Assembly: GCA_963575745.1 (NCBI GenBank)
Contig: CAUYUJ010014194.1
Span: 797,501-855,000 of the forward strand
Length of the DNA: 57,500 nt
Source: Prorocentrum cordatum
Lineage: Eukaryota > Sar > Dinophyceae > Prorocentrales > Prorocentraceae
Direction of reading: 5' to 3'
Position 1 is the stretch's first letter. Every line of letters begins with the position of its first letter. The notes beneath the pieces are model-generated. The model searched no databases. It was not told the DNA's origin and saw only the letters and a list, made by a program, of their open reading frames with translations. A program made the translations under genes and the position numbers. Of the stretch, positions 1-10,580 are shown piece after piece.

Positions 1-148
1 TCTCTGTTTGGCCTCCGGGGGCCCTTCCTGTGCCTCGGGGCCGTCACAAGACGACTCAGGAGGAGAAAAGCCAGTCCCGGGGAATGGGTCGAGACCTCCA
101 TGGGGGTCGACGCTGTGACAAAAGAGTCGTGACGTCGGGGGCCTGGGC
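1..148 (+). repeat. R1 dispersed repeat, copy 1 (cut by window edge)
   Basis: First of ten copies of a ~165-bp interspersed family found on both strands. Conserved blocks, in order, are a GGCCTCTGGGGGCCC-like start, CGGGGCCGTC, an ACGACTCAGG(A/G) block, CCGGTCCCGGGGAATGGG, GTCGAGACCT, GGGGTCGACG and a GACGTCGGGG(G/T)(C/T)TGG end. The 5' end is lost at base 1. The GGGTCGAGACC block resembles a Pol III B box, so a tRNA-derived SINE is possible, but this is inference. No coding capacity is claimed. Confidence 0.75.
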
Positions 149-243
149 CAGGAGGCCATGAGATCCGGGGAGATTTCATGGGCCTCGGCCACGAGGTCCG
201 ACCCTCCTGGCCATCACCCTCTCGGCCGCCCCGTGACTCACGG

Positions 244-432
244 CGAGCCGCGCCGCGCGCGGCCTCTCCTCTCGGCGCGCGCGCGCCGCGGCCGGGATCC
301 TCGACGTCCTCTTATCCTCTGGAGGGGCGATTCCCTCAAGGGCCCGGCTTCCCTCCTGGCGAGCCACGCCGCGCCGCCCTTCTCTCGGCGCGCGCGTGCC
401 GCGGCCGGAATCTTCGACGTCCTCTTATCCTT
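244..432. repeat. 117-bp direct duplication
   Basis: Two tandem copies, 244-320 and 361-432, share a GAGCC(G/A)CGCCGCG start, a CTCTCGGCGCGCGCG core and a TCGACGTCCTCTTATCC end, offset by 117 bp. The segment is extremely GC-rich and CpG-rich. It is open in several frames on both strands, which reflects composition and not coding. Confidence 0.8.
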
Positions 433-548
433 CGGGGGGGGGAAGACGCCACGCTCGGGGGCGACGAGAGGGGCGAAAAGCTCAGGGGCGGGCACTGACA
501 CGTATCCCTCCGGGAGCCTCGCCGAAGGCGAGGAAAATCGGCGCCCCT

Positions 549-722
549 GGCCAGACCCCCGACGTCATGACTTCTTGTCACAACGTCGACCCTCAGAGGT
601 CTCGACCCATTCCCCGGGACCGGCTTTCCATCCTGAGTCGTCTCTTGATGGCTCCGAGGCCCGGCAAGGGCCCGGTCGAACAACGCGAGAACCGCCTGTC
701 GTGAGGTTTTCATCACTCGAGG
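549..722 (-). repeat. R1 dispersed repeat, copy 2 (near full length)
   Basis: Reverse-complement copy of the repeat at 1-148, separated from it by about 400 bp, so the two copies face each other in inverted orientation. It retains the CCAGACCCCCGACGTCATGA end, CAACGTCGACC, TCTCGACCCATTCCCCGGG, CATCCTGAGTCGT and GGCCCGGCAAGGGCCCGG. It also includes the distal part missing from copy 1, ending near TGAGGTTTTCATCACTCGA. Confidence 0.75.
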
Positions 723-1059
723 GTGTCCTGGGTTTCGCCCCCCGGGTTGTTCGCCCCTGTTGTCGCCTCCGACACGCGCGCTGGCGGCGCGCACTCCAGC
801 TCCCGCCGGCGTGCCGGCAGGAGGGGGCGCCGCGCGGCGTGGGAGAGCGCGGGGAGAGAGGGAGGCGGCGGAGTGAAGCGCAGCGGGAGGCGAGAGTGAG
901 GGGGGGGATGGGGCAGGAGAGAGGAAGAAGGAGGGCGAGGAGGAGGAGGGGAGGGGAGAGATCGAGTAAGGAGGAGGGAGGGCGAGGACCAAATCATTAG
1001 TCAGGGGGTTGGCGTCCTCCCCGAACTGCCTCACAACCAGCGTTGCAGGGAAGCCTTCA

Positions 1060-1290
1060 AGGGGCGTCGGGGAGGAGGGAGGAGGGAGGGATGGGGGAGG
1101 AGGGAGGAGGACGGTACAGAGAGAGGGGGAGGAGGAGTGAGAAGAGGGAGGGGGAGGGGTGGGAGGAGGGTGCCGAGGGAGAGGGAGGAAGAGTAAGAAG
1201 AGGGAGGGGGAGGGGTTGGAAGGAGGAAGAGGAGGAGGAGAAGGAAGAGGAGGATAAGGAGGAGGAGGAGGTGGTGGCTTTCCCCTACTC
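1060..1290. repeat. Purine-rich GGA microsatellite
   Basis: Imperfect GGA/GAG/GGGA tract. Frames across it encode only poly-Glu, poly-Gly or poly-Arg, and poly-Ser, poly-Pro or poly-Leu on the other strand. Between here and 1525 is about 230 bp of ordinary sequence with no recognisable feature. Confidence 0.85.
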
Positions 1291-1524
1291 CTTCACAAGC
1301 TGCTCGCTTAGTCACTCTGTGCCCTCGAGGGGACCTTGGCTTTCCCATCTCGCTTCGCCATGCTCCTCTCCCTGCGCTTGTCTGCAATTCCATGTGTTGG
1401 CCATTGCGCCTGTAAATCGTCTTGTGTACAGCTCCCGCTTCGTTTCTCCTACAAGCGCCGCGATCCGAGCTAATCCAAGTTTGCCCAACAATAAAAAAAG
1501 GATGAGGCGGAGCAGGCGGTGAAG

Positions 1525-1960
1525 GCGTAGGAGGAGGAGGAGGAGGAGGAGGAGGAGGAGGAAGAGAAGGAGGAGAAGGAGGAGGAGTCGCCCCCATGGC
1601 CCTGGAAAGAGAAGGAGGAGGAGCCAGGTGACCTCCGCCTTCCGCACCCTCTTCGGTGCCCGTGCCCGCGGCGGCCAGAGCGGGCCCTGGGAGGGACGCC
1701 TCCCTCCTGGTGTGGTGCCCTGTGTCGCGGCGTGCGCCCCGCGACGGAAGTATCCAAGTAGCCAGCTCGGGGAGGCATCGGGGGCCTTCTCGCCGGATGT
1801 GGCCCGATGGTGGTAGCGGTGTCGCTTCTCATCCCTCCGAAAGAAGGGGGAGGAGGAGGAGGTGGAGGAGGAGGAGGAGGAGGAGGAGGAGGAGGAGGGG
1901 GAGGAGGAGGAGGAGGTGGAGGCAATTGCCAGAAAGGAGGAGGGGAGGAGGAGGGAGCAT
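1525..1960. repeat. Two GGA microsatellite tracts around a unique spacer
   Basis: GGA tracts at about 1528-1625 and 1848-1960 flank about 220 bp of unique sequence. The long stop-free frames here come from the trinucleotide repeat. Confidence 0.85.
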
Positions 1961-2398
1961 CGAAACTCGAGGTTTCGAAGCTGGCACTTTTTGCCCCCAG
2001 AGGCCTCCGGAGACTCGGTGGAGGCCTCCAGAGGCAAAATTCATGGATTTCCCATACGTTTTTCAAAACTTGTGGCGTTCTTGCCTCTTCCGCTTCCCGA
2101 CGCGCCAAGACGGCCCAAGAGGCCCCCAAGTTCGTCCCGAGACAGCTCATGAGGCCCCCAGGAGGGTTCCCTAACGGCCGAAGAAGGCCCCAAGACGGCC
2201 CAGGACGCCTCCAAGACGGCCCAAGAGGCCTCCAAGACGGCTCCAGGCGAGTGCCCAGACGGGGGAGCCCAAGAAGCTCCGAAGAAGCCCCAGGAGGCCC
2301 CAAGAGGCTCCCAAGGAGCCCCCAAACTGCCCCCCAGAGGCCTTCGAGAGCGCTTGGAAGAGACCCCAAGAAGCACCCCTGAGGACTCAACCCACATC
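1955..2398 (+). repeat. R2 block A: 11-bp-phased CCAAGAGGCC repeat
   Basis: A ladder of degenerate ~11-bp units (CCCAAGAGGCC, CCAAGACGGCC, CCCCAGGAGGCC) interrupted by less repetitive islands: one near 1960-2010 (ATCGAAACTCGAGG) and one near 2040-2100 (GGATTTCCCATACG ... GCTTCCCGACGCG). It ends with AAGAAGCACCCCTGAGGACT followed by CAACCCACATC. The same terminus recurs at 38727-38765 and, inverted, at 26609-26680. Stop-free frames reading GPSWGLLG-type strings are produced by the 11-mer. Confidence 0.75.
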
Positions 2399-2459
2399 AG
2401 CGTCGTCGTCGCTACCGCCGCCCCCGCCGTCGTCGTTCCCCTTCAGGGACGGGCCCCGG

Positions 2460-2995
2460 AGCTCAAGAAGGCCTCTGGACGAGCGAAGATTGCCCCGAGA
2501 CGCCTCCAAGACAGTTCAAGAAAACGTTGAATCGCCGAACGATCTGTGCAAGACGCCTTCGCAACCTCTGGACGGCCCCATAGGCCTGCAAGACGGCGCA
2601 AAATACCTCCAGGCGCAATCCCACGAAGGCCCAAACAAGCAGAATCCTTCGATTCTCGCCCGCTCTCCACAGGTTCTGGCGTTCTCGCTCCTTTCGCTCC
2701 CCGAATTCTCCCAGACAACCCCACAGGCCCCCAAGATCGCCCCGAGACGCCCCAAGAAGCCTCCATCAGAGTCCTAAGCTTCCTCCACCTCTCACTCCTC
2801 CTCCCCCTGCCCCCCCTCGCTTTTATCTTCGTCGATCTCAGGGTCGGCGGCACCGGCCGGAAGGCCTTCGCAATACTGCCAAGAGGCCGACGAGAGGCCT
2901 CCCGAGAGACCTCCCAAGAGACCCCAAGAAGCCTCCCAAAGAGGCGTGTTGTCCGCGGCCCAGTTTGGCCCCAAGAACGCCGAAGCCATCGAGAG
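2460..2995 (+). repeat. R2 block B, with embedded R14 motif
   Basis: Second ladder of the same degenerate 11-bp units (CCAAGACGCC, CCAAGAGGC). It carries an island (GGTTCTGGCGTTCTCGCTCC) equivalent to islands in the other R2 blocks. At 2836-2880 is a GTCGGCGGCACCGGCCGGAA motif (R14) that recurs at 24089-24110 and 56147-56190. Confidence 0.7.
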
Positions 2996-3003
2996 GCCTC
3001 CTC

Positions 3004-3105
3004 ACTCTCCCCTCCTCCTCCTCCTCCTCCTCCTCCTCCTCCTCCTGCTCCTCCTCCTCCTCCTCTTTTTCCTCCTGCTCCTCCTGCTCCTCCCCCTCCT
3101 TCTCG
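3004..3105. repeat. TCC microsatellite
   Basis: About 30 TCC triplets with occasional CTG or TTT interruptions. It lies directly upstream of the R3 repeat and is open in all forward frames for compositional reasons. Confidence 0.9.
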
Positions 3106-3142
3106 CCACGAGCACACCAACGTGTAGCACCAGTAATTCAAT

Positions 3143-3930
3143 CACGGCTGGCGGAATTCAGCGGGTCCCCTGCGGGCCCTCGCCGTGTTGGCCGTCGAGG
3201 GTAGGCGATATGGAGGAAGATGGAGGAGAGGGATAAGCACGCGTAAGGCATGCTAGCAGGGGCTTCGCTCATTCCGCCAGCCGACGATGTTTCGATGAGT
3301 CCGATGTCTATAAATTCTACTGGGGCGCGTGGAAATACGAGCGAAACGGGCTCCCAACGCTGGGCCCACGCGCGTGGCAGCTCCTGGGGCACGCAAAACC
3401 ACTAGTGAGATGCGCCCTCAGGGCTGCGACATAGCTGCGACGCGGCCTCGCGCATTCCGACGGCACATTCACTTGGGACACGTACAAATACAAACGATAT
3501 GCGCTCCGATGGCCTCACATGGCCGTTTCGCTGGGGACATCCTCGGCAAATCGGCTTCGGAGGGGACTCTGAATATCGACAACTCACGTTTCGCTCGGGA
3601 GATCCTCGACAACGACTGATCTGTGTTCCGAGGGCCACGAAGGGCTCAATTCGGCACACCCCTCACGCCCTCAACTGACCCCTCAGACAACCCAGGGGAG
3701 CTTCATTTCTGGGCACCCCTCACGCACTTCGTCTCCCATGAGTACCAAACAAGCCATCCGACCCATCACGGGACGCCAACATGGCCCCAAGAAAGTTTGT
3801 AACGATTGGTACCGACCCTCGTCGAGGCGATGCCCCTAACACCCACTGGTTGCAACATCTGCGTGCAAACTCCTCTGGGAACCTGCCATGACTCCCGCTC
3901 TGCGGGCTAACCGCATGCCGATGATAATAA
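3143..3930 (+). repeat. R3 repeat, left copy
   Basis: Diverged direct copy of 7437-8205. Shared landmarks in order: CCCTCGCCGTGTTGG(C/-)CG with CGTAAGGCATGCT; CTCCTGGGGCAC; ACAAATACAA; GGGCCACGAA; AACATGGCCCCAAGAAA; AACGATTGGTAC; CCTAACACCCA; GTGCAAACTCC; CACTCCCGCTCTGC. Inside are degenerate ~60-bp sub-repeats. The two copies bracket the twin 102-bp-array cassettes. Short open frames here are not conserved between copies. Confidence 0.7.
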
Positions 3931-4374
3931 AGGGACCCCCCCCCCTTCAGTGTTTAGAGTTGATTATCGTCGCCCTATACAAAATTCAAATTGGGCGGCG
4001 AGCGCTGAGGCCGAACTTCATTATCACCTCGAAATGCTATGTTGAGATAGCAACATCAAGCGATGTTGATATAGCAACATCAAGCGAAGCGATCACACTT
4101 TTTCAGGATGTGTCAAGCGAAACCAATAATTTTGGGAGGCAGACTCAAACGAAACGAGCAATGTTCTTATGATTCTTCTACTTTCCTCTTCTTCTTATAT
4201 ATTTCTATCTGTCCTCACGCTCGCCTGAACTTTTTTTATCCCTGGGGTTGATTATCCATGGAAAATGAAGCACATGAGCTACCCTACACGAGCACTTAAA
4301 TTACCCTGGCGACGTACCCAACCCCTGCGCAAACGCGGGGTGCAAATAGTTTAGGATACTTTATAAGGAGGGCG

Positions 4375-4525
4375 ATGACGGAGCGAGGGTTACATATGTC
4401 TGCAGACGGAATTCGGGAGACTCGCAGGACATTGGCTACAGGACAAGGGCTTGATAAAGCTGATGAGTTACAACTCTTGAGCACTCCTAGCCACTTCGAA
4501 AACGGAAATCACAGATCGCAGCCCC
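4375..4525 (+). CDS. Short ATG leader frame of cassette A, hypothetical
   Basis: Begins MTERGLHMSADGIRETRR, runs about 50 codons through unique sequence and continues open into the array. The ATG follows a TATA-like ACTTTATAAGG by a few bases. The same leader exists at 5956. Between copies I count about three silent and four amino-acid-changing differences over this stretch, so there is no clear sign of purifying selection. It may be a real small gene with a repeat-encoded C-terminus, or just conserved repeat DNA. Confidence 0.25.
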
Positions 4526-5540
4526 CCAGGGATGGCGAGGTCGAATTTGAATCCGCCCGTGGCGTCACTGTGCTGGGCCCCCCAGCAGGCCTCGAAAGTG
4601 GCGACAGTTTCACAGATCGCAGCCCCCCAGGAATAACGAGGTCTAATTTGGGTCCGCCTGTGGCGTCACTGTGCTGGGCCCGCCAAGCAGGCTTCGAATG
4701 TGGCAACAGTTTCACAGATCGCAGCCCCCCAGGGATGGCGAGATCTAACTTGAATCTGCCCGTGGCCCTCACTGTGCTGGGCCCCCCAGCAGGCCTCGAA
4801 AGTGGCGACAGTTTCACAGATCGCAGCCCCCCAGGGATGGCGAGGTCTAATTTGGGTCCGCGCGTGGCGTCACTGTGCTGGGCCCCCCAGCAGGCCTCGA
4901 AAGTGGCGACAGTTTCACAGATCGCAGCCCCCCAGGGATGGCGAGGTCTAATTTGAATCCGCGCGTGGCGTCACTGTGCTGGGCCCCCCAGCAGGCCTCG
5001 AAAGTGGCGACAGTTTCACAGATCGCAGCCCCCCAGGGATGGCGAGGTCTAATTTGGTCCGCCCGTGGCCCTCACTGTGCTGGGCCCCCCAGCAGGCCTC
5101 GAAAATGGCGACAGTTTCACAGATCGCAGCCCCCCAGGGATGGCGAGGTCTAATTTGGTCCGCCCGTGGCCCTCACTGTGCTGGGCCCCCCAGCAGGCCT
5201 CGAAAATGGCGACAGTTTCGCAGATCGCGGCCCCCCAGGGATGGCGAGGTCTAATTTGGGTCCGCCCGTGGCCCTCACTGTGCCGGGCCCCCCAGCAGGC
5301 CTCGAAAGTGCGACAGTTTCACAGATCGCAGCCCCCCAGGGATGGCGAGGTCTAATTTGGGTCCGCCCGTGGCCCTCACTGTGCTGGGCCCCCCAGCAGG
5401 CCTCGAAAATGGCGACAGTTTCGCAGATCGCAGCCCCCCAGGGATGGCGAGGTCTAATTTGGGTCCGCCCGTGGCCCTCACTGTGCTGGGCCCCCCAGCA
5501 GGCCTCGAAAGTGGCGACAGTTTCACAGATCGCAGCCCCC
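4505..5540 (+). repeat. Tandem array A: ten ~101-bp units
   Basis: Ten units with starts (GGGATGGCGAGG) near 4528, 4629, 4732, 4836, 4937, 5037, 5138, 5239, 5339 and 5440. The period varies from 100 to 104 bp, so no single reading frame is kept. Each unit carries CAGATCGCAGCCCCCCAGGG, TCTAATTTG, GGCCCTCACTGTGCTGGGCC and CAGCAGGCCTCGAAA(A/G)TGG. Units are more diverged than in array B. Confidence 0.92.
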
Positions 5541-5955
5541 CGCAGGCAAGACAGGAAGAGGCGGGAGGCGGGAGGCGGGAGAAGGGACGCGACCACACTG
5601 CTCTATTCAAAACGAATACCCAACCAAGGAGGGTTGGGAAAACATCAATTTTCGTAAAGCGTTTGTAAATTAAAATTGATAGATTTGGAACTTTGGATTT
5701 TTCCTTTCTTCGTCCTCTTCTTATTCTCCTCTTCTTCTTCTTTCTTATTATTCTTCTACTGTATTATTCTTCTTTTATATTTCTCTCTGTCCCCACGCTC
5801 GCCTGAACTTTTTTATCTCTGGGGGTGATTATCCATGGAAATTGAGGCACATGAGCTACCCTACACGAGCACTTACAACAAATTACCCTGGCGACGTACC
5901 CAACCCCTGCGCAAAAGCGGGGCGCAAATAGTTTAGGATACTATATAAGGGGGCG

Positions 5956-6110
5956 ATGACGGAGCGAGGGTTACATATGTCTGCAGACGGAATTCGGGAG
6001 ACTCGCAGGACACTGGCTACAGGAAAAGGGCTTGATAAAGCTGATGATTTACAATTCCTGAGCACTCCTAGCCACTTCGAAAACGGGGATCACAGCAGGC
6101 CTCGAAAGTG
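5956..6110 (+). CDS. Short ATG leader frame of cassette B, hypothetical
   Basis: Paralogue of the frame at 4375 with the same MTERGLHMSADGIRETRR start. It enters the array in a different phase, so the C-terminal residues differ from those of copy A. That argues against a conserved fusion protein. See the cassette A frame for the substitution comparison. Confidence 0.22.
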
Positions 6111-6111
6111 G

Positions 6112-7145
6112 CGACAGGTTCACAGATCGCAGCCCCCCAGGGATGGCGAGGTCTAATTTGAATCTGCCCGTGGCCCTCACTGTGCTGGGCCCCCCAGCAG
6201 GCCTCGAAAATGGCGACAGTTTCGCAGATCGCAGCCCCCCAGGGATGGCGAGGTCTAATTTGAATCCGCGCGTGGCCCTCACTGTGCTGGGCCCCCCAGC
6301 AGGCCTCGAAAATGGCGACAGTTTCGCAGATCGCAGCCCCCCAGGGATGGCGAGGTCTAATTTGAATCCGCGCGTGGCCCTCACTGTGCTGGGCCCCCCA
6401 GCAGGCCTCGAAAATGGCGACAGTTTCGCACAGGGATGGCGAGGTCTAATTTGAATCCGCGCGTGGCCCTCACTGTGCTGGGCCCCCCAGCAGGCCTCGA
6501 AAATGGCGACAGTTTCGCAGATCGCAGCCCCCCAGGGATGGCGAGGTCTAATTTGAATCCGCGCGTGGCCCTCACTGTGCTGGGCCCCCCAGCAGGCCTC
6601 GAAAATGGCGACAGTTTCGCAGATCGCAGCCCCCCAGGGATGGCGAGGTCTAATTTGAATCCGCGCGTGGCCCTCACTGTGCTGGGCCCCCCAGCAGGCC
6701 TCGAAAATGGCGACAGTTTCGCAGATCGCAGCCCCCCAGGGATGGCGAGGTCTAATTTGAATCCGCGCGTGGCCCTCACTGTGCTGGGCCCCCCAGCAGG
6801 CCTCGAAAATGGCGACAGTTTCGCAGATCGCAGCCCCCCAGGGATGGCGAGGTCTAATTTGAATCCGCGCGTGGCCCTCACTGTGCTGGGCCCCCCAGCA
6901 GGCCTCGAAAATGGCGACAGTTTCGCAGATCGCAGCCCCCCAGGGATGGCGAGGTCTAATTTGAATCCGCCCGTGGCCCTCACTGTGCTGGGCCCCCCAG
7001 CAGGCCTCGAAAATGGCGACAGTTTCGCAGATCGCAGCCCCCCAGGGATGGCGAGGTCTAATTTGAATCCGCCCGTGGCCCTCACTGTGCTGGGCCCCCC
7101 AGCAGGCCTCGAAAATGGCGACAGTTTCGCAGATCGCAGCCCCCC
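6112..7145 (+). repeat. Tandem array B: ten units, mostly exactly 102 bp
   Basis: GGATGGCGAGG recurs at 6141, 6243, 6345, 6434, 6536, 6638, 6740, 6842, 6944 and 7046. The spacing is 102 bp except for one 89-bp unit at 6345-6434. Units are almost identical, varying at CGCG/CGCC before TGGCCCTCAC. Because 102 is a multiple of three, one frame repeats a 34-residue word starting MARSNLN for seven units. The opposite strand is open as well, so openness alone is not evidence of coding. Confidence 0.95.
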
Positions 7146-7436
7146 GCAGGCAAGACAGGAAAAGGCGGGAGGCGGGAGAAGGGACGCGACCACACTGCTC
7201 TATTCAAAACGAATACCCAACCAAGGAGGGTTGGGAACAATTTTCATGAGAGATAAGCCATTGTTGAGGATATTTCTATGAAAACTAAACGCAAAGGATG
7301 TCTCAAAACGTGCTCGGCTTGGTCTCCTCTTGATCATCTCTTACTTCGAGATTATGCTGAGGTCTGCTGGGCTACTTTTATTATCTCTCCCTGAACCCCG
7401 AACTTTATTATCCCCTAGTGTTTATTCTCACGGGCA

Positions 7437-8205
7437 TGAGGTTAAATGCAATGGGCCTCCTGCGGGTTCTCGCCGTGTTAGGCGCCGAGGCAAGATGCTA
7501 AGATCACGGTAAAGCTTAGGATGCTGATATTAGTATGCGTAAGGCATGCTCAGAGGGACTGCGTTGTTTCGAAGAAGCCTTCCTCGCCTCCGTTTTCACG
7601 TTGACCGTTTTTCTAGATCCGCAAAAAGATCCGCGCTCCTCCCAGCCTTCTGGGGCACCTGCGAATCCGAGTGGTTTGCGCCTCGAGGCTCATGGGAGAC
7701 GTTAACATACTAGTGAGCTGCCTTGCTCTTCCCCTGGGAACATCGAGTTGATACACTCGTTACGCACCTCCAGTCCCATTTCGGCACGCAAGAGTACAAA
7801 TGATCTGCGGTTCCAGGCTCCTGGAGCACATAACAAAATACGTGAGGGCTGCATCACAACTCCTGGGGCACATCAAACTACGTGTGATCCGTGCCCCGTG
7901 GGCTACGAAAGTATCGTTCGGCATACCCTTCACACATTTCCTGCCTGGCATGACCCTGGGGGCACATACAAATACAAGTGGTTTGCCCTCGCAGGGCCAC
8001 GAAAGCCTGAATCCTGCACACCCAAGAGGCCGACGAACCCTCCCACGGGACGCTAACATGGCCCCAAGAAACATTGCAACGATTGGTACAGTCCCTCGCC
8101 GTGGCAGTATCCCTAACACCCAATGTTCTAATGTTTGTGACATCTGGGTGCAAACTCCCCCCTGGGTGCCCGCCATCACTCCCGCTCTGCAGGCTCAATG
8201 AATAC
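7437..8205 (+). repeat. R3 repeat, right copy
   Basis: Direct diverged copy of 3143-3930, with the same order of landmarks. It places the twin array cassettes inside a larger direct repeat. Confidence 0.7.
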
Positions 8206-8249
8206 AGCATCAGCGGCGAGATGAGAAATGTACTCATCCTGTCTAATCG

Positions 8250-8660
8250 TGGAGGGGGGAGGGGGGAGGAGGGGGGAGGGGGGAGGGGGGCCGAGGAAGG
8301 GAGGAGGGGGGAGTGTATGCTCTAACCCTGGTCCCGTCTGCCCCCTGTCCGTTCTCCACTTCCAATGTGGTCCTCCGCCCGCCCAAACATTTCCCTTAGC
8401 GCATCCCGTCCCCCTTTGCGTCTCCGTTGGGCACTCCATCCCTCTTGCACTACTCCTCGCTCCCTGCCTCTCTCCACATATGACTTCCCCCCTCCTTCCC
8501 CCCCATCCCCGCCCAATCCTCACCCGCTCCTGGCATATGACCTCATCCCTCCCTCTCGCTCTCCTTCCCTGTCTCCAAACTCCCTACCTGCCTGCATACA
8601 CCCTCATGCCCATCCGCCCGTCCTCCTTCCTTCCCTTCTTTCCTCCACAGGGCGAGGGGG
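8250..8660. repeat. G-rich then C/T-rich low-complexity stretch
   Basis: A run of GGGGGGA/GGAGG at 8250-8312 is followed by about 330 bp of pyrimidine-rich DNA (CCTC, CTCC, CCTGCC). No gene seen. Confidence 0.7.
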
Positions 8661-8804
8661 TCTGAGCGCTGCGCGTGCGCATCATCCTGCGATGTGCACG
8701 AGCTCCGAACCCTGCCGGCGCAAGGCCAATACAAGAACACAAGGCAACGGATGGATGCGACCACACTGGTCGGCAACGGAAATGCTCAGCAAAACGAAAC
8801 TTCC

Positions 8805-8920
8805 CCAGAGAAGAGAGAGAGCGAGAGAGAGAGACGGACATTGAGAGATACCAGCGCAGAGAGAGAGAGAGAGAGAAAGACAGAGAATGAGAGAGAGAGA
8901 GAGCGAGAGAGATCGGGAGA
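8805..8920. repeat. GA microsatellite
   Basis: Imperfect (GA)n with occasional C or T. The flanking 8660-8800 and 8920-9118 hold no recognised feature. Confidence 0.9.
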
Positions 8921-9117
8921 CATAAGACTCGGGTGCGGGAGACTCGGGTTGGCCTGATGGAGCCATCATAAAAATGACGAAACCCCATCTGAAATTTGAC
9001 GCGAGCTCCCGCTGCAGACATCCCACGGAAACCGGAACGTCGGAATCCAAGACGCGTTCGTAACAAAAAACGTCAGCAAACCCGAGTCCCGGATTACTCG
9101 AGTTGCACGTTCCCCCG

Positions 9118-9205
9118 AAGAGAGAGAGAGAGAGAGAGAGTGAGAAAGAGAAAGAGAGAGCGTGAGAGAGAGAGAGAGAGGGCGTGTGCGAGAGAGAGGG
9201 GAGAG
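9118..9205. repeat. GA microsatellite
   Basis: Second (GA)n tract. A short third tract is at 9603-9632 and GA-rich sequence recurs at 9808-9865. From 9205 to 10570 the DNA is GC-rich, with G or C homopolymer runs at 9532-9544 and 9647-9656 and no convincing gene. Confidence 0.9.
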
Positions 9206-10081
9206 AAAGGCTGGCTGGTGGCCCGGCGGCAGACTGCGGGTCCCGCGGGGGCGGGGCTTCGCAGAGCGCCCACTTGGCCGCAGCCTCGTGGACGGCCTCC
9301 AGGCGCTACATCACTCCAGCGCCCCGCCGAGGGAGGCGGGGATGGGCCACGGGAGGGAGGGAGACCCCCACCTGCTGGGGCACAGCCTTCTCGCCTCTCT
9401 CGACGGCACGGCGCTGGGCACGATGGGGCCCAAAGCAGGGCGCAAACGCAACTCCCCCTCGGGCCTTCCCACCAAACCCGTGCGACCTGCCGCAACAGGC
9501 CGCCAGGAGGCGGTGAGCGCGGGATCCGCCCGGGGGGGGGGGGGATCTCCCGGGAGAGGGGCCTGCCACGGCAGACCTCCCTCCAGCGAGAGAAGACCAG
9601 GAGGAAGAGAGAGAGAGAGAGAGAGAGAGAGACCGCCTGCCCTCCCCCCCCCCCCGGAGCCTCCCAGGACCACGGTGCGGCGGAGGAGGAGATTGAGGAG
9701 AGCGGGAAGGGGGGCGAGGAGGAGGGGGACGGGGGCGATCACGACGCCGAAGACAGCGGCGAGCGACGGCGACGGGACAACGGCGACGACGCGGGGAAGA
9801 GGGGAAGGCAGAGAGAGAGCGAGGGAACGAGGGAGTGAGAGCGACAGATCGAGGGAGGGAGGAAATTCCGCTGTGAGTCCGGCCGCCGTGAGGTAACCCG
9901 GAGGGGAGGTGAACGACGGCGCACTCAACCACTGAGGTTGCCAGACGGCCGACGCTGCCCTCTTCGTTCCCATGCTCCTCCTACCCATTCACAGGTCGAT
10001 GCTCGCTGCTGAAACTCCCCTTCTCCTTCGCCTCTATTCCACGAGGGAGAACGACTGGGGGGCGGAGTGGCTCACAGAAGG

Positions 10082-10140
10082 AAGCGTCGACCTGAAATTG
10101 GAGACACATCGATGTCTGGGATTGGCCCCCGATAGGAAGT
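10082..10140 (+). repeat. R12 short dispersed repeat, copy 1
   Basis: Matches 36322-36388 in the same orientation: AACGTCGACCTGGAAT-like start, ACATCG, then ATTGGCC(A/C)CCGATAG. Two copies seen. Confidence 0.5.
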
Positions 10141-10580
10141 CCGCACGCTCCTGGGCGGGAGGGGCGGCCAGGCCCCGGTCGGCGCTCGACGGGCGACTAT
10201 GGGGGCCCATGCGCTCCCCCCTGGGCCCGCCTCCCCCTGACGCTGCCCCCGACTCCGCCCCCCCTCTTTTCTCTCGGCGCCCTCGCTGCATCGCAGCCCC
10301 TCTGAATTGAGCGTTCCCGCGCCGGGCATCATGGCAGCCGGCCGGCCCCGCGCCACGGAGTCCCGGCCCTGCTGGGCGTGGCGGCGGGGCCGCCGTGCCA
10401 GGGAGTGCGGCCCCGGGCGGGCGTGGGCCCGCGCGGAGACGGGCCCCTGCTGGGGGTCCGCGGCTGGCGCGGGGATCCGAGCTTGCTGGGCGTGGGGGGC
10501 GGCGTCACGCGGCGGCGGCGCAGGAGGTCCTCGAGATTGCGCTTGCTCACACGGTCTGGTATCCCAAGGCCCCCTCGGAA

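Larger units (their letters stand above)
4165..5660 (+). repeat. Tandem-array cassette A (leader, array, tail)
   Basis: First copy of a ~1.5-kb module repeated at 5740-7235. Parts: a pyrimidine/AT-rich leader (TTCTTCTACT ... CACGCTCGCCTGAAC ... GATTATCCATGGAAA ... GAGCTACCCTACACGAGCAC); a second conserved leader with CAAATAGTTTAGGATACT then TATAAGG; an ATG-started frame; the tandem array (4505-5540); and a tail with CGCAGGCAAGACAGGAA, GGGACGCGACCACACTGCTC and ACCCAACCAAGGAGGGTTGG. Function unknown. Confidence 0.75.
5740..7235 (+). repeat. Tandem-array cassette B (leader, array, tail)
   Basis: Second copy of the module at 4165-5660, in direct orientation and about 80 bp downstream of it. Leader, ATG frame and tail are nearly identical to cassette A. 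The array is more homogeneous. The AT-rich gap 5660-5740 between cassettes holds nothing I recognise. Confidence 0.75.

Noticed and set aside
1470-2390. 306-codon minus-strand frame
   Set aside because: Built from the 11-bp R2 ladder and GGA triplets.
3329-3659. Short frames in R3 as a gene
   Set aside because: Not conserved between the two R3 copies.
6436-7281. 281-codon frame with 34-residue repeats in array B
   Set aside because: All frames on both strands are open, and the sister array A does not keep the frame.
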